DNA of 64,000 nt from Apiotrichum sp. Y4204 (lineage: Eukaryota > Basidiomycota > Tremellomycetes > Trichosporonales > Trichosporonaceae), in contig JAMYHL010000009.1 in assembly GCA_025531455.1 (NCBI GenBank), positions 186,001 to 250,000 of the forward strand, in the 5' to 3' direction. A model generated the notes under the pieces. That model saw only the letters and a list, made by a program, of their open reading frames with translations, was not told the origin of the DNA and did not search any database. Below, in pieces: positions 34,323-46,100 of this stretch. Each line of letters starts with the position of its first letter. Positions within the stretch are counted from its first letter, which is position 1. Made by a program: the position numbers and the translations under genes.

Positions 34323-36056
34323 TCACACGAGGTCGCGCTCAGTCACCTCGGCGATGGTGTGTATCGGCCGGGGGAAGCGCGGTGCGGCGCGGGCGTCGTG
34401 CATGAAGCGTGCGGCGATGGGCGCCGAGGGCACGGCGGGGTTGGCGGGCAAGTGAGCGGCGGACGGGACTGTCGGCGCTGATGGCTGCCGGGGAGGGATG
34501 ACCTTGGCCGTATACGCTGGAGGGGTAGCATTCCCAGCCTTGGGCGCCTGCTCCGTAGCGTCGACGTTGCCACGCATCCCGTGCGTGTGAGTATCTGGCA
34601 GCGACACGGGCGCCGGCTGGGGAACAACATCCGCATCCTTTTCATTCATCTCCTTTTCGCATCCCCTCGCATCCTCCTCCCACCGCGGCGGCGCCGACTG
34701 CGCGCTCAGCGGTCGGATCCGCGTAATGAAATCCGACATGTCCGCCGTCGCGAGGATGCGATTCCCCTTTGCCTTTTTCCTGCTTGTCCGCGACCCCGCG
34801 CTCCCGACCGAGCCGGCGGGACTGCGCGGGCGCCGCGGCGGCGCGAGGTACTCTACCGGCGCCATCGGGTCGTGTGCGATCGTGGTATCGCTCGAGCCGA
34901 ACGCTGCTTGCGCTTGCGCTTCCGAGTCGCGCTCGAGGCAACGCCACCGGCTCGGCAGGAGGACGGACAGCCACGTGAGGTACTGCTTGAGCACGCGCTC
35001 GCTTATCACCATGATAAAGACGAGGATGCCGAGTGCGCCTTCCGTCAGACTGAGGTACTCTTTTCATTTTCACTTACCCTCTAGGGGACGTGGCCAGGCT
35101 GCGGCCGTGCGCGCCCACACAAAGATCATGAACGCCATGCCGAATCCCGCGGTGCCGCACAGCGCGGCGACCTCGATGCGGAGCGCGCGAATGTCGCGCT
35201 GCGCAAACAGGTGGTGTCGCAGGGTGACGCTCAGCGCGCACGGGATGCAGATTGCGACCGCGACAGCGAGCGGGATGAAGAGCGTGACGATGCGTCCTGG
35301 TATAAGTATAAACATACTTCTTATCGCTTACCGTAACGCCACCACGGCTCGATGGGGTTGCAGTGCTGTCCCATGAATGCGCCGAACGGGTATCCTCCGG
35401 GATGTGCGCCCCACGAAACGAGGAGGGAGACGAGAAACGCCGCGGGGATGAGATAGGCGATGAACACGCCGACGCACGCCCACGCCGTCTTGAAGAGCTT
35501 GGGAAGCGGGTGGTCGCGCGTGGTTACTTTAAAGTGGATGTTCTGCGGAATTAGAGACCTGGCCAGAGACAGCATGAACAATGAAGATGTCCAGAGTTGT
35601 GTTAACCACGGGATGGAACATTTTCAGAGACGTAGAGAACAATAGCTGACAGAGACAGACCCCGCGCTCATACTCACCAGGGCGATCAGTGGAAAGTGCC
35701 ATGCGACGACCATGGTGAGGAACATTGTTCTGCGGTGAGCGCTGCACATGGTCTAATCCGGCCACCCCGACGCCACCGCTGCGTTCCTCCTCCTAGTCTA
35801 CTCACAGTGCCGCATCGGCATTACACTGCTTTCCCAACTTATACTTTCCCTTCCCATGCTGGCGGATGTGCATTTCGAGGGGGACGAGTGCGCTTTTCAC
35901 GAGCGATGCGAGGACAATGGACGCGTGGAAGACGCCAAAGTCGCGTGGGGGGACGGATGTGCAGCTTGCGGGGAGGACGATGAATGGGAGGAGGAGGGTG
36001 AGGAGTACGAGGGAGATGATGCCGAGCGCGGCGTACACTGCCATTGCGGGACCCAT
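34323..36056 (-). CDS. Unrecognised seven-helix receptor-like membrane protein
   Basis: Exons 36056-35806, 35729-35678, 35542-35332, 35296-35078 and 35038-34323 join in frame to 482 aa. Seven hydrophobic segments are seen at about 5-28, 38-60, 84-101, 113-140, 173-196, 213-233 and 245-262, followed by a 215-residue Pro/Ser/Ala-rich, charged tail. A Cys at the start of helix 3 (78, in GKQCNAD) and one in the loop after helix 4 (162, in GQHCNPIEPWW) could form the disulphide common in G-protein-coupled receptors. The loop between helices 3 and 4 is basic (NIHFKVTTRDHP), as is the one between 5 and 6 (RHHLFAQRDIRALR), consistent with the N-terminus outside. I do not see STE3 pheromone-receptor motifs or those of known fungal carbon or amino-acid receptors. 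The last intron was set at 35039-35077 (39 nt) because nearer acceptors would make it 18 or 28 nt. Function unknown. Confidence 0.7.
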
Positions 36057-36820
36057 CTTGGGTGGAGAGTGCGGAGAGATGGGTGTGAGTTTAGGAGTAG
36101 GAGTAGGAGTCAAGGGGGAGATGGGGCGAGCTGGGGAGAGATATATGTGGAGACAATGGCGTCAGAGAGTCAGCAGCATACGCAAGCTGGCTTTGTCGAC
36201 AATTAGAGGGAGGACAATGCGTTGTGCGATGTACAGCAACAGTTAGACAAACATGCACACTACTGTCAGACTCTGGGTGAGGAAGCACAATACACAGCCC
36301 AACTCGAAACCTTGCAGTGTGTGTGTTTCAGAGCTGTCAGTCATGTCTTCGACGCCACAGTGGACGGGTCTGTCGCCCACACGCCTGGAGGTATAATCAG
36401 AGATGAGCGATAAATGATAAATGATGTTGCAGTGTGGGTGAGTATGATGCAGAACAGTCAGGAACGCCGGATGCGAGGGCGCGAGGGCGACTCTGTCTGT
36501 GGATAAAGAATCAAAGAATACTCGTACCGCACGTATGCCGCGGGGATTTTAGAACAGTGACGATGCATGCAATGTCGGCGCAGGCGGCAGTGACGCTGTT
36601 CCTGATCCATTGTCCTGGATCCAGCATGTCTGTCAGCGTGGCGCCGACTCTGCGGCCGTGCAGGTTGTTTTGAATGTGCATTGCCGCGCGAGCTCAGGCC
36701 CAAGCCCGAGCGGATGCGGTGCTGTGCAGTGTGAACACACCCACAGGCCTCATACCGTTCCCGTCTGCCGGCGTGTCGGACAGCTGGGGCCAGTCTGGGA
36801 GTGGGACAGGTTTCACTGCG
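36057..36820. other. Interval upstream of the seven-helix gene, downstream of WDR83
   Basis: 764 nt between two minus-strand genes: promoter of the seven-helix gene (right of its start at 36056) and 3' end of WDR83. A repeated TCCTACTCC unit (minus strand) lies at 36093-36110. No gene supported. Confidence 0.4.
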
Positions 36821-38205
36821 TCACTTGTTCCAGATCTTGATCGTGCCGTCTACAGTCAGCGCGCTGGCCGAGAAGAATAGCATAATGGATATGATTTCAC
36901 TCACCCAGACTGCATGTGACCAGCTCGTTGCCACTGGGGTGCGCGAGCACCGTGGTGATCGCGCGCTTGTGTACCTGCGGCGCGGCAGTGAGTAGCTTGG
37001 CGTCAAGCACCTTCCATGCCCACAGGCGGCCGTCCTCGTCGCCCGCGAGGACCGCGCCCTCCCCGCGCGTAAACGCCGGCCGGGAGCGGCCCTGTGTCGT
37101 CTTGTGCCCCGAGAACGTTTGGAGCACCTGTGTGTCAGTCTGCAGGTCCGGGGCGGCGGGGTGTCGGGGTCGCTGGGAAGCGTCCTCTGGTTCAAGTCAC
37201 GCTCCCACCCACTACGCGAGTCCCACTCACCTGGCCGTTTGAGCGGTCAAAGAGACGCAGCTTGCTGTCCGTCGAGGAGACGAGCATTGTCTCGCGTGGC
37301 GACGATGGCGAAGGAACGACCGCGGCGATCGGCGCTGTGTGTCAGTTCTGGACACGAGTGGGATTGCAGTGCAAAGTGGACAGTGACAGCTGAGCCAGCG
37401 GAGCTAGCTGCGAGCACACTTACCGCCAATACAGTCCTCGACGACGCGGCCCATGCGCATGTCCCACGCGCGCACGTGTCCATCACTGCTTCCGGCAATG
37501 ACCTCTGGCGAGTTTGGGGGAATGTCAAGCGACGTGATGCTCGAAGTCGCCTCTTTCAGCGTCTGTAGCGGGTCGCGCGACGACGCACGCATGTCCCACA
37601 GCATGACCTTGGCGTCGAAACCGCCTCCGACCGTCAGTTGCTTTTCGCTTTTCACGCGGCAGTTGCTAGTCCCAGCGTCCCATCTTTCCAGTCGACTTAC
37701 CGCTAGCGAGCACACCCGCGTCGTTGTTGAATGCCACAGCGTGCAGCTTGCCAAAGTGGCCCTGTAGCCGGCGAAGAATCGTGCCGCTCGCAACGTCCCA
37801 CACGAACACTGCGCGGTCGCCGCCGCACGACGCGAATTTGGCATTGTCGTTTGCGCTGCGAGCAATGTCAGAATCGGGAGTGGAAACAGGAACAATCGGC
37901 AGAGCACCAGCACCAGCACCAGCACCAGCACCAGCACCGGCACCCGCACCCCGGGCCACAGGAACACCCACATATCCAGCGCAAGCACCTCGTGCGCATG
38001 CCCGCGATACACCTTGATCTCCTTCCCGAGCGGCGCGTTCCACAGGCGGATGGTGCGGTCGCCCGATCCCGAGAGGAGGTATCGCGCGCCGTGGTTGTAC
38101 CGCGCGACGTGGACGGGGCCCTCGTGCTCGATCCTGAGGAACGTCAGCTATGGTACTTGGAGGGACGTACGTCTGGACGAGGGTGCTCGGGATTGCGTCG
38201 GCCAT
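36821..38205 (-). CDS. WDR83: WD-repeat protein, WDR83/MORG1 type
   Basis: Seven exons (38205-38171, 38133-37972, 37855-37701, 37624-37424, 37334-37231, 37127-36905, 36849-36821) join in frame to 302 aa (human WDR83: 315). The product is one beta-propeller with little else. Repeats seen: GPVHVARYNHGARYLLSGSG with DRTIRLWN; HAHEVLALDIANDNAKFASC with DRAVFVWD; GHFGKLHAVAFNNDAGVLAS with FDAKVMLWD; SITSLDIPPNSPEVIAGSS with DGHVRAWD; then SSTDSKLRLFD; AGDEDGRLWAWK; and a final HKRAITTVLAHPSGNELVTC with DGTIKIWN. The order and the NDNAKFASCGGDR stretch are typical of WDR83/MORG1, a scaffold reported in MAP-kinase signalling and present in spliceosomal complexes. Intron 2 carries a CACCAG repeat. 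Confidence 0.85.
37899..37950. repeat. CACCAG hexamer microsatellite in a WDR83 intron
   Basis: About eight units of AGCACC/CACCAG, the last ones imperfect (CACCGG, CACCCG), inside the 116-nt second intron of WDR83 (37856-37971). It makes this intron open in several frames and creates false ORFs on both strands. Confidence 0.85.
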
Positions 38206-38403
38206 CGCGGAGTGGGAGGATGATGGACTGGAAGACAACCTCCACTTTGGGAGAGTGTTGATGGAAACTGTCAGAGATGCGGATATACCCAACAGAGGGG
38301 ATATACCGTGTCCAGTGGCGACCCAGGAATCCATAACCCCTCGCGCCTCCACTCCAAAGCTCCGCACTCCAACTTTCCACCTCTCTCCACTCTCACACTC
38401 ACA

Positions 38404-39852
38404 ATGTCCATCCGCCAGCCAAAACCACGCCAGATCCGGCTCCCATTCACTGTCCCCCGCCCATCGAAGGGTGCAGCGCCCGAAGCGCGCGTGTGTGGAA
38501 TGTGCGTAGCAGAATGAGGCGAGACACTCTACGGTCCATGTCCATGTCGGCTGACGTCTAGATGCCGCGTCGCAGATAGCAGATATACCTGTCCGCGGTG
38601 CAACGTCGCGTACTGCTCCCTCGCGTGCTTCCGCGACCCGGTAAGTGCAGATTAATATACCCTCCAGACCTATCCCCCTACTTTCCAAACACACCGCGAA
38701 ACACCGGTCTGATTCTCCAGAAACACACACAATGCTCGGAACCATTCTACAAGACGACCGTCATGGAGCAGATTGCGGCCGACCCCGCCGCGGCCGATAC
38801 GGATAAGCGCGACATGCTCGCGATGCTGCGCCGGTTCGAGGAGGCCGCTGCGGACGGGGACGATGTCGCTGCTGCGCTTGCGGAGGAGGGGGATGAGGAT
38901 GAGGACGAGGACGAGCTGGCGGCAGCACTAGAGGGTGTTGATCTCGGTACGCGTTCGTGATATACTGCACTGACAAGTTAGATACGATCGACTCGAACGA
39001 GCTCCTCCGCCTCCTGCCCCAGGCGCACAGGGATGCCTTCCTCGCCTCTCTCCGCGATCCCGACGGCGAGGCCGCGCGCTCAATGCTCGACACGGCCATC
39101 GCCGAGGGCGAGGGCGAGCACGTATCCGACGGCCCGACACTCCTGCCGTGGTGGGAGGCCGACGCCCTCGACGCAGAGGGTAACCCCGCACATGCCCCGC
39201 TGCCACCAGGGATCCCCGAGAATGAGCGCGTCCTCGCCCCGCCAGCAGCCACAAAGCTCGTATACAACATCGTCGCCCTCTGGTACGTCCCCATGTCTCC
39301 ATCTCAAGCACTTCTGACAGTAGCGTGGCGTACGTCCACACCCTCCTCGCACTCCGGATCCCGTCCCTGGCCATCGCCACCCCCTCCCAAGCGGGGGAAG
39401 CGCGCTCGCTCCTCCTCGAACTCGCGCCCTTCCTCGGCCCCTCGAGCGTGCGGTACGACACGGCCCGCAGCGCATGGGGCGGCGTGTGGGACCGCGTCGA
39501 CAGTCTGCCGCCTGCGGCGCTCGTCCGCGTGCTCGAGACCGTTGCGGCCCTCCTCCACCCCCCGATTACGACGTCTCCTCCCCGCGTGGCGCAGGTCCTC
39601 GATGATGTGTATGCGCTGCTCTGCAAGTCGGACAAGGCGGGTCGAGCGGCGGCGAAAAAAGTCGCGTTTTACCGCGGGGCGATTGGGGAGATTGCGCGGA
39701 GCGAGTGGCTCGCCCTCGAGCGGGAGGTCGCGCGTGAGGCCGAGATGGTGGAGAGCGAGATTGGCGAGCAAGACAAGGTCGAGCGGCCGCAGCTCGTCGC
39801 CGAGTCTGTACCGTCCCGGAACACCGGGCCGAAAATAGAGCTATTAGATTAG
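38404..39852 (+). CDS. ZNHIT2: Zinc-finger HIT protein, ZNHIT2 type
   Basis: Exons 38404-38501, 38562-38640, 38721-38946, 38982-39282 and 39321-39852 give 411 aa. The zinc-finger HIT domain is at residues 31-64: CGIC (31, 34), CPRC (43, 46), C51, C55, H61 and C64, closing with CSEPFYKTTVMEQI. An acidic tract (EEGDEDEDEDEL, about 120-130) follows, then SNELLRLLPQAHRDAFLASLRDP, a helix seen in ZNHIT2 relatives, and a mostly helical C-terminal half with VAYVHTLLAL. ZNHIT2 binds the R2TP/RUVBL chaperone and helps assemble the U5 snRNP. Other HIT-finger proteins (HIT1/ZNHIT3, BCD1/ZNHIT6) are shorter or differ after the finger. The exon 4-5 junction forms a Cys codon (VALCSVAYV). Confidence 0.85.
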
Positions 39853-40170
39853 TGTGCTTTGCTGTATGTAGTTGCTCATGTAATGCTCATGTAATGCCCA
39901 TGCCCGTTCAGTCAAGCTCATGCATCCGGCTATCCGGTAGCAAGCTGTATATATATTCTCTATGGACTCCGATGCAATCTTTTGAAACGACAGGACGGGC
40001 GAGTATGGACACACGGTGCCGGCGGGCGGGGCGGGCAGGCGTTTGAGCTGCGCGGCCGCGGCGCCAGCTTCCTTCTTTTTCCTACAGAAACACACAATCT
40101 TTAAACGGTGGCAACGCACAGCAGACGCTGGGGAGCCGGGGGGGGTTGGTCTATGTCTGGGCTCGCGCGC
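39853..40170. other. Convergent 3' interval ZNHIT2 / ACC1
   Basis: 318 nt between convergent stop codons, containing both 3' UTRs. TATATATT at about 39949-39956 could be a polyadenylation positioning element. No gene. Confidence 0.45.
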
Positions 40171-43100
40171 TTACTGCGAGAGCTGGGCGAGGAGCGTCTG
40201 GCGGTCCTCTGGCGAGAGCGACTCGAGGATGCGCTGGAAGCCCTCCATGACACCGCGCTGGTTGGTCGAGGCCCAGTCGACGACATTGTCAGCGCAGTAG
40301 GCGTCGCGCACCTGCTGGACGTAGTCCTCGATCGAGTCGCCCGAGCGCTCGAGGAAGCCCGCAATCTCGGCGTCGCCGGTGAGGTCCGAGGGCACGAGCT
40401 GGTCGTACATCTCCTTGCGCTCCGGGTACGTGAGGTTCGGGTTGGCGGCCGCGAGCTTCTTCATGATCCGCACCTCGGAGAGCTTCTTGCGCAGCGACCA
40501 GTAGATCTGGCGACGCGAGTTCTCCCAGTCACACGGGACGCAGTCTGCCTTGGCGGCCATGCGGCCCGAGCGGTCGTGCAGGTCGGCAAACTCGCAGGCA
40601 ATCTGGTGGAACGAGGGGCCAAGGTGCTTCTCGCGGGCGGCGAGGGCGACGGTGGCAGCCTGCTTCTCCTCGTCGGAAGCCTTGGGGTCCTCGGCGGCGG
40701 CCTTGAGCTTGGCGTACTCGGCGTCGAGGCGGGCCATGGTGGCCTGCACCTTGGGCTTGCGGTACTTGACCTCGACGATACCCTCGGGCTCGAGGACACC
40801 ACCACGCGACTCGTTGTCGACCATCATGGTCATGTACTCGGGGTTGATGGACGGGTCGAGCACGACCCACGCACCACCACGAAGCTCTCCGTTCGGGACG
40901 AGGTAGACAATGATCGGATGCTTGTAGCTGCTCAGGCCGTCGACAATCTTGGCACCCTCCTTGAGGATAGCTTGAAGCATGTCCGACATACCACCGGAGA
41001 AACCACGGAAGTTGGCGAAGAGGAGCAGAGGGAGGCCCTCACGGTTGGCGTCCTCGATGGCCTGGGCGGTCTTGCGCGAGCTGTCGGGGAACCAGACGGT
41101 ACCGGCAAGCGCAAAGCGGCTCTCGGTCGAGTTCTCGTTGGCCGGGTCGGCCGGGTCGACACGCTCAATGGTGCGGGTCTCGGCGGCGATGACGGCAACG
41201 GGAATACCGTTGATGCGACCACGACCGGAGACAATGGTCTGAGCCCAGCCGCCCATGGTCTCGAACCACGATCCGCGGTCGAGGATACCAGACTTGAAGG
41301 TCTCGATGCCGTCAACGTCCTCAGTGACACCGGCAAGGAAGTTGCGGGGGTCGTAAGGGCCCTTGGTCGGCTTCCACTCGACCGCGCGGTCCCAGCTGTC
41401 GCCGGTAGGCAGGATCGGGATGGCAGAGCCGCGCTTGGCGGGGATGAAGGTGAGGTAGTTTACGATCTGAAGGGCACCGTCGAGGTCCGAGCCGGCGGTA
41501 AGGTGCGAGATACCGTTGCGGTACATGATCTGGGGACCACCAAGCTGGATGTTCGAAGTGTAGACCTCCTTACCAAGGACCTTGTTGATGGCCTGGGCAC
41601 CGGTAAGGATGATCGGCTGGCCCTCGACCTGGACGACACGCTGGCCAAGACGGACAAGGTAGGCACCGATACCGACGGAGCGGGCGGTGACCATGGAGAT
41701 GGTGAAGATGTCGTCGTAGGCACGCGAAGTCTCACCGGCAATAAGACCCGAGCCACGGAGACACTCGACACCAAGACCATCCTTGAGACCAATGATGGCG
41801 GTGATCTTGTGGCGGCGCTCGCCCTGGTCCTCAATCTCCTCGGTGATAACCGAGCCCTCGCCCATCGAGTTGAGCTTGTCAAGCGAAGCGGGGTTGAGGT
41901 AGAGGTAGTCGAAGCCCTTCTCGGGCTTGCTGGCGTCCCTCCAGGCAACGTCGAAGAGGGCCATGACCTCGTCGGCGAGACCGATACGCGCACCCGAGTT
42001 GGCCGAGAGGTACACACGGGGCAGACCGTGCTTCCGGGCGTACTGGGTGGCCTTGTAGAAGTACTCGTCCTCGGCGGGGCCAAACGAACCAATCTGGAAG
42101 GTAATGTCGTTGGAGATGACGACAACGCGGCGGCCCTTGGGGTACTCGGGGGTCTTCATGGTGTAGACCCAGGCGACCATACCGCAGGTGTTCATGCCCG
42201 GCGGGCGGTTGACCTCGGTCAGCTCGCCGTTCTCGTCGTAGACAAGCTCCGCAGCAGTGAGGAGCTCGGAGGGAATCTTGACGTTCGGGAGGAGGGTCTG
42301 GATCTGGTGCCAGACCTTGTCGACCGCCTGGCGGAAGAGGTCGGGGAAGTCGTACACATAAGTAGTGCCGATAACGTGGGCCTGGTAACGCTTGGGCTGG
42401 AGCGACTCCTTGGTCGAGTAGGCAAAGTTGACGGGCTGGAGGTGGTACTGGCCAACATCGCCGATCGACTTGAGGATGGTGACACCCTTCTCGTTGGTGA
42501 TCTCCTGGTAGGCCTCGTACTTGACGACGAAACCGGAGACGTTCTCGATAAAGGCGCGGATGGGCATGACGTTGCCCTCCTCGTCCTCAATGACAACACG
42601 GATCTCGGCCTGGGTGACACGGAGGCGCCAGAGACGCTTACCGTGGCGCTCGATGAAGCCGGCAAGGGCCTCCTGGACATCCTCAAACGAGACGTTGAGC
42701 GAGTAGACGCAGTTGACGCTGATGTGGTTGCAGTCGGCCTGGCGGTACTCGGTCATGGCAATCTCGAGGGTGTCGAGGATGTCGCCAACAAGGCGGTCAG
42801 TCTCCGAGACAAGGTACTCGGACTGCTTCATGGTGCCGACAAAGCGGCCCGGGCGGAGGAGCGCACGAACGAAGAAGCGAATGTCCGAGGGGTTCTCGCG
42901 GCCGACAGCGCGGTAGACGTGGATCTGGCGGTTGCCCGAGCGGAGAGGGGTGATCTTGAAGTTGGAGAGACGCGAGAGCTCGAGCTGGTAGGCAAAGGCG
43001 GGCTCGACGTTGCGGATAGCCTCCTCCTCCTTCCATGAGCCGTCGGTGCCCTCGCGCATGGTAACGAACGAGGGGTACGAGTTGGGGCGGCAGATGAGGT

Positions 43101-46100
43101 AAGAGATACGGCGGATACCGGCCTTGTTGACGAGGTCCTTGTACTTGTTGGTGAGCTCGGTGAACTGCACGCGGAGGTTGTCGTCGGTGAGCTCCTCGCC
43201 CTCCTTGCCGAAGATACGAAGAGCAACGTTGAGGACGTTGGGGTGGCGGGCGCTCTGGCCGTACTTCTCAACAAACTCGTCGTGGTTAAACGCCGGGTAC
43301 TGGGCAAGGAGGCCGGGGAGACCAGCCTTGAGCTGCTCAAGGTCCGAGTACGAGGTCATGAGACCGAAGCGCATGGGCTCCTGCTTGGAGTGGACAAGGT
43401 AGTTGAGGTCCGAGACCGACGCAATGCGGGTAATGTCGCGCGACGAGTCGACACGGGGGGTGGCCGACTCGAGGCCGGGGCCGCCCATCTTGAAGCGCCA
43501 GGTGACAATGTTGGCGTCCTGGTTGGGGCCGGCAGGCTCGTAGTCGAGGTGCATGACGTTGTACACGCGGTACGCACGGCGGACGTACACCTCGAGGGCG
43601 GCAAGAACGACCCAAGGGTCGGGGTGCTCGAAGAAGGTCGAGAGAACGTCAAAGACAGTGTAGCGCGAGTCGGTAACCTCCTTGAGGAGGTCGGACGAGG
43701 GCAGGCGGTGGCCGCTGCCAGAGTCGCCGTAGTAGCTGGTGGTGATCGACGACTTGAGGATCTTCTCGAGCTGCGAGAGACGCTCCTCGTAGGTAGGGAG
43801 GGAGCCGACGATGAGAACCTCCTTGGCCTTGAGGGCAGCCTTGGAAGCGGGGCGGCCCTCGAGCTCGGCAACGCGGGTAAGCGCCTTGTGCACACCGCTC
43901 TCCTGCGTCATCGATGCCTTGGGAGACTCGGACTTGATAATGTCCAAGAGCGAGGTGACGAGCTTGGTCTTGGAGCCAATCTTGTTGTGCGAGAGCACAA
44001 GCTTGACGACCTGGTCGAGGTCCTTGTTGTCCTCGCGGAGCTTGAGGATGACCTCCTCCTGGGTGTGGGTCTGGTCGGTGAAGGGCTCCTCAATCTCGCA
44101 GAAGTAGTTGAGGAGGTCCGAGTAGATCTGCCACTCGTGGACCTTGAGGCCGTGGCCGAAGGCGTCGACGAGGGTCTGCAGGGGCGCAATGGCGTTGACA
44201 ACCGTCTGGCGCTCCTTGATCGGAACGTGCTCCTCGAGGTAGATGCTGATGATGCGCTTAATCTTGGTCGAGGGGAACTCGAGCTTGGCGGCGCGGCAGT
44301 TGTCGATCGTGTGGCGGATCTCCTCCTCAAGCTTGGCGGGGATACGACCGCTGAGCGCCGAGAGAACGTCGTGGGCGTTCGAGTAGGGGAGGTCGTGGTT
44401 CTGGAGCTGCGCCTGGACAATGCGGAGCGACGGGACGACCTGGGCCTGGTTGTCGTAGCCAGCGAGGTTGTCGTAGAGAACCTCGAGGTGCTCGCGGAGG
44501 AGCTGGTGGGGCTTGGTGCCGTAGCGGCCCTGGGAGAGCTCAAACGAGGGGAGGAGGCCCTCGAAGGGCTTGGCAAACTTGACCTTGGAGGGGTCGTCGA
44601 GGGTAAGGATACCGAGGAGCTCACCCTGGGCGAGCTGCTGGCCCGGCTGCTTCATGAACTGGACGATACCAGACTCGCCGGCGGTGACGGGCATGATCAT
44701 CTTCATGACCTCAATCTCGGCGTAGGGCTCGCCGGCGTCGACGTGCTCGCCAGACTCGAGGAGGTAGCGAACAAGCTTACCGGGGGAAGGCGAGCGGAGC
44801 TGGGTGGGGTCGCGCTCGTCCTCGATCATGCAGGTCTTGGAGTCGACCGAAAGAATCATGGCACCAACCTCCTCGCGGTAGTAGATGGTGTGCGAGGCGC
44901 CGCCAAGCGAGATGAGGAGGCCACCGTCCGAGAGGATGCGGCAGCCAACGTAGATGCGGCCACCGTTGAGGAACAGGGTGAACATGAGAGGGGCAGACTT
45001 GGCCATGGCAAACGAGTAACGAATGTTGTCGTAAATGAACTCGGTCTTGAAGAAGGTCTGGAGCGTGTCCTTGGGGGGGATCTGGCCACGGCCAAGAATC
45101 GACTTGTACTTGTTGACCGCCTGGTCGTAGCCGAGGTGGGCCTTGACGACGGCACCGGCAATGACGGCGACGGTGGGGTCGGGGCGCTCCGAGGTCATGC
45201 CCTCGGCGATAAGGCCGTCAAGCCACTGGGTAGTAAGAGTGTTGTTCTCAAACTCGGGCTTCTCGAGCAGCTTGATGAGGTACTCGACGGTGGTGCGGAA
45301 CTCTCCACGAATGGAAAGCTCCTTGAGGGCGACGACCATCGACTTGCGGGCTTCGCTACGCTCCATGCCGTAGGCAAAGATGTGGCCGAACTGCGAGTCG
45401 GCAAACTCGTGGAGACCACCAGTGGAGGGAACCGAGAAGTAACCCCAGACGTTGGAGCTCGAACGGAAGTTGAGCTCGGAAAGCGAACCGGACGAGGGCT
45501 TGAAGCCAGCGTCGGGGTTCTCACCGGTGATACGGCAGGCAATAACGTGGCCCTTGGGGCGGGGCTTGCGCTGGGTGTGGGCCGAGTCGGGGTTCTCGCC
45601 GTCAAAGTCGATCTCGGTCTCGCCGTGGGGGTCCATACCGTAGAGGGTACGGATGTCGCGGACGCGGTGGAGGGGGATACCCATAGCAATCTGGAGCTGG
45701 ATGGCGGGGATGTTGCAGCCCGAAACCATCTCAGTGGTGGGGTGCTCGACCTGGAGACGGGGGTTGAGCTCGAGGAAGTAGAACTTGTCCTCGTCGTGCG
45801 AGTAGAGGTACTCGACGGTACCGGCCGAGACGTAGCCGACAAGCTTGGCGAGACGGACAGCGGCCTTCTCCATCTCCTCGAACTTTTCGGGGCGGGCGAT
45901 GGTGACGGGGGCCTCCTCAATAATCTTCTGGTGGCGACGCTGGACGGAGCAGTCACGGCCAAAGAGGGAGATGGCGTTGCCGTACTGGTCGGCAATGAGC
46001 TGGACCTCAAGATGGCGGGCAGCCGAGGCGAGCTTCATGATGAAGATGGGCGAGCCAGGGACCTCGCTGGCGACGGCCTCGTACGAGACCTTGAACTTCT

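Noticed and set aside
35060..35077. An 18-nt intron in the seven-helix gene that also keeps frame
   Set aside because: Far below the shortest plausible intron here (34 nt); the acceptor at 35039 gives a normal 39-nt intron in the same frame with a CTGAC branch.
40108..43038. Plus-strand open frame of 976 codons
   Set aside because: It lies antisense to ACC1, whose strong C/G third-base bias removes stops from the opposite strand. The translation is low-complexity Leu/Val/Gly/Asp/Glu with no family resemblance.
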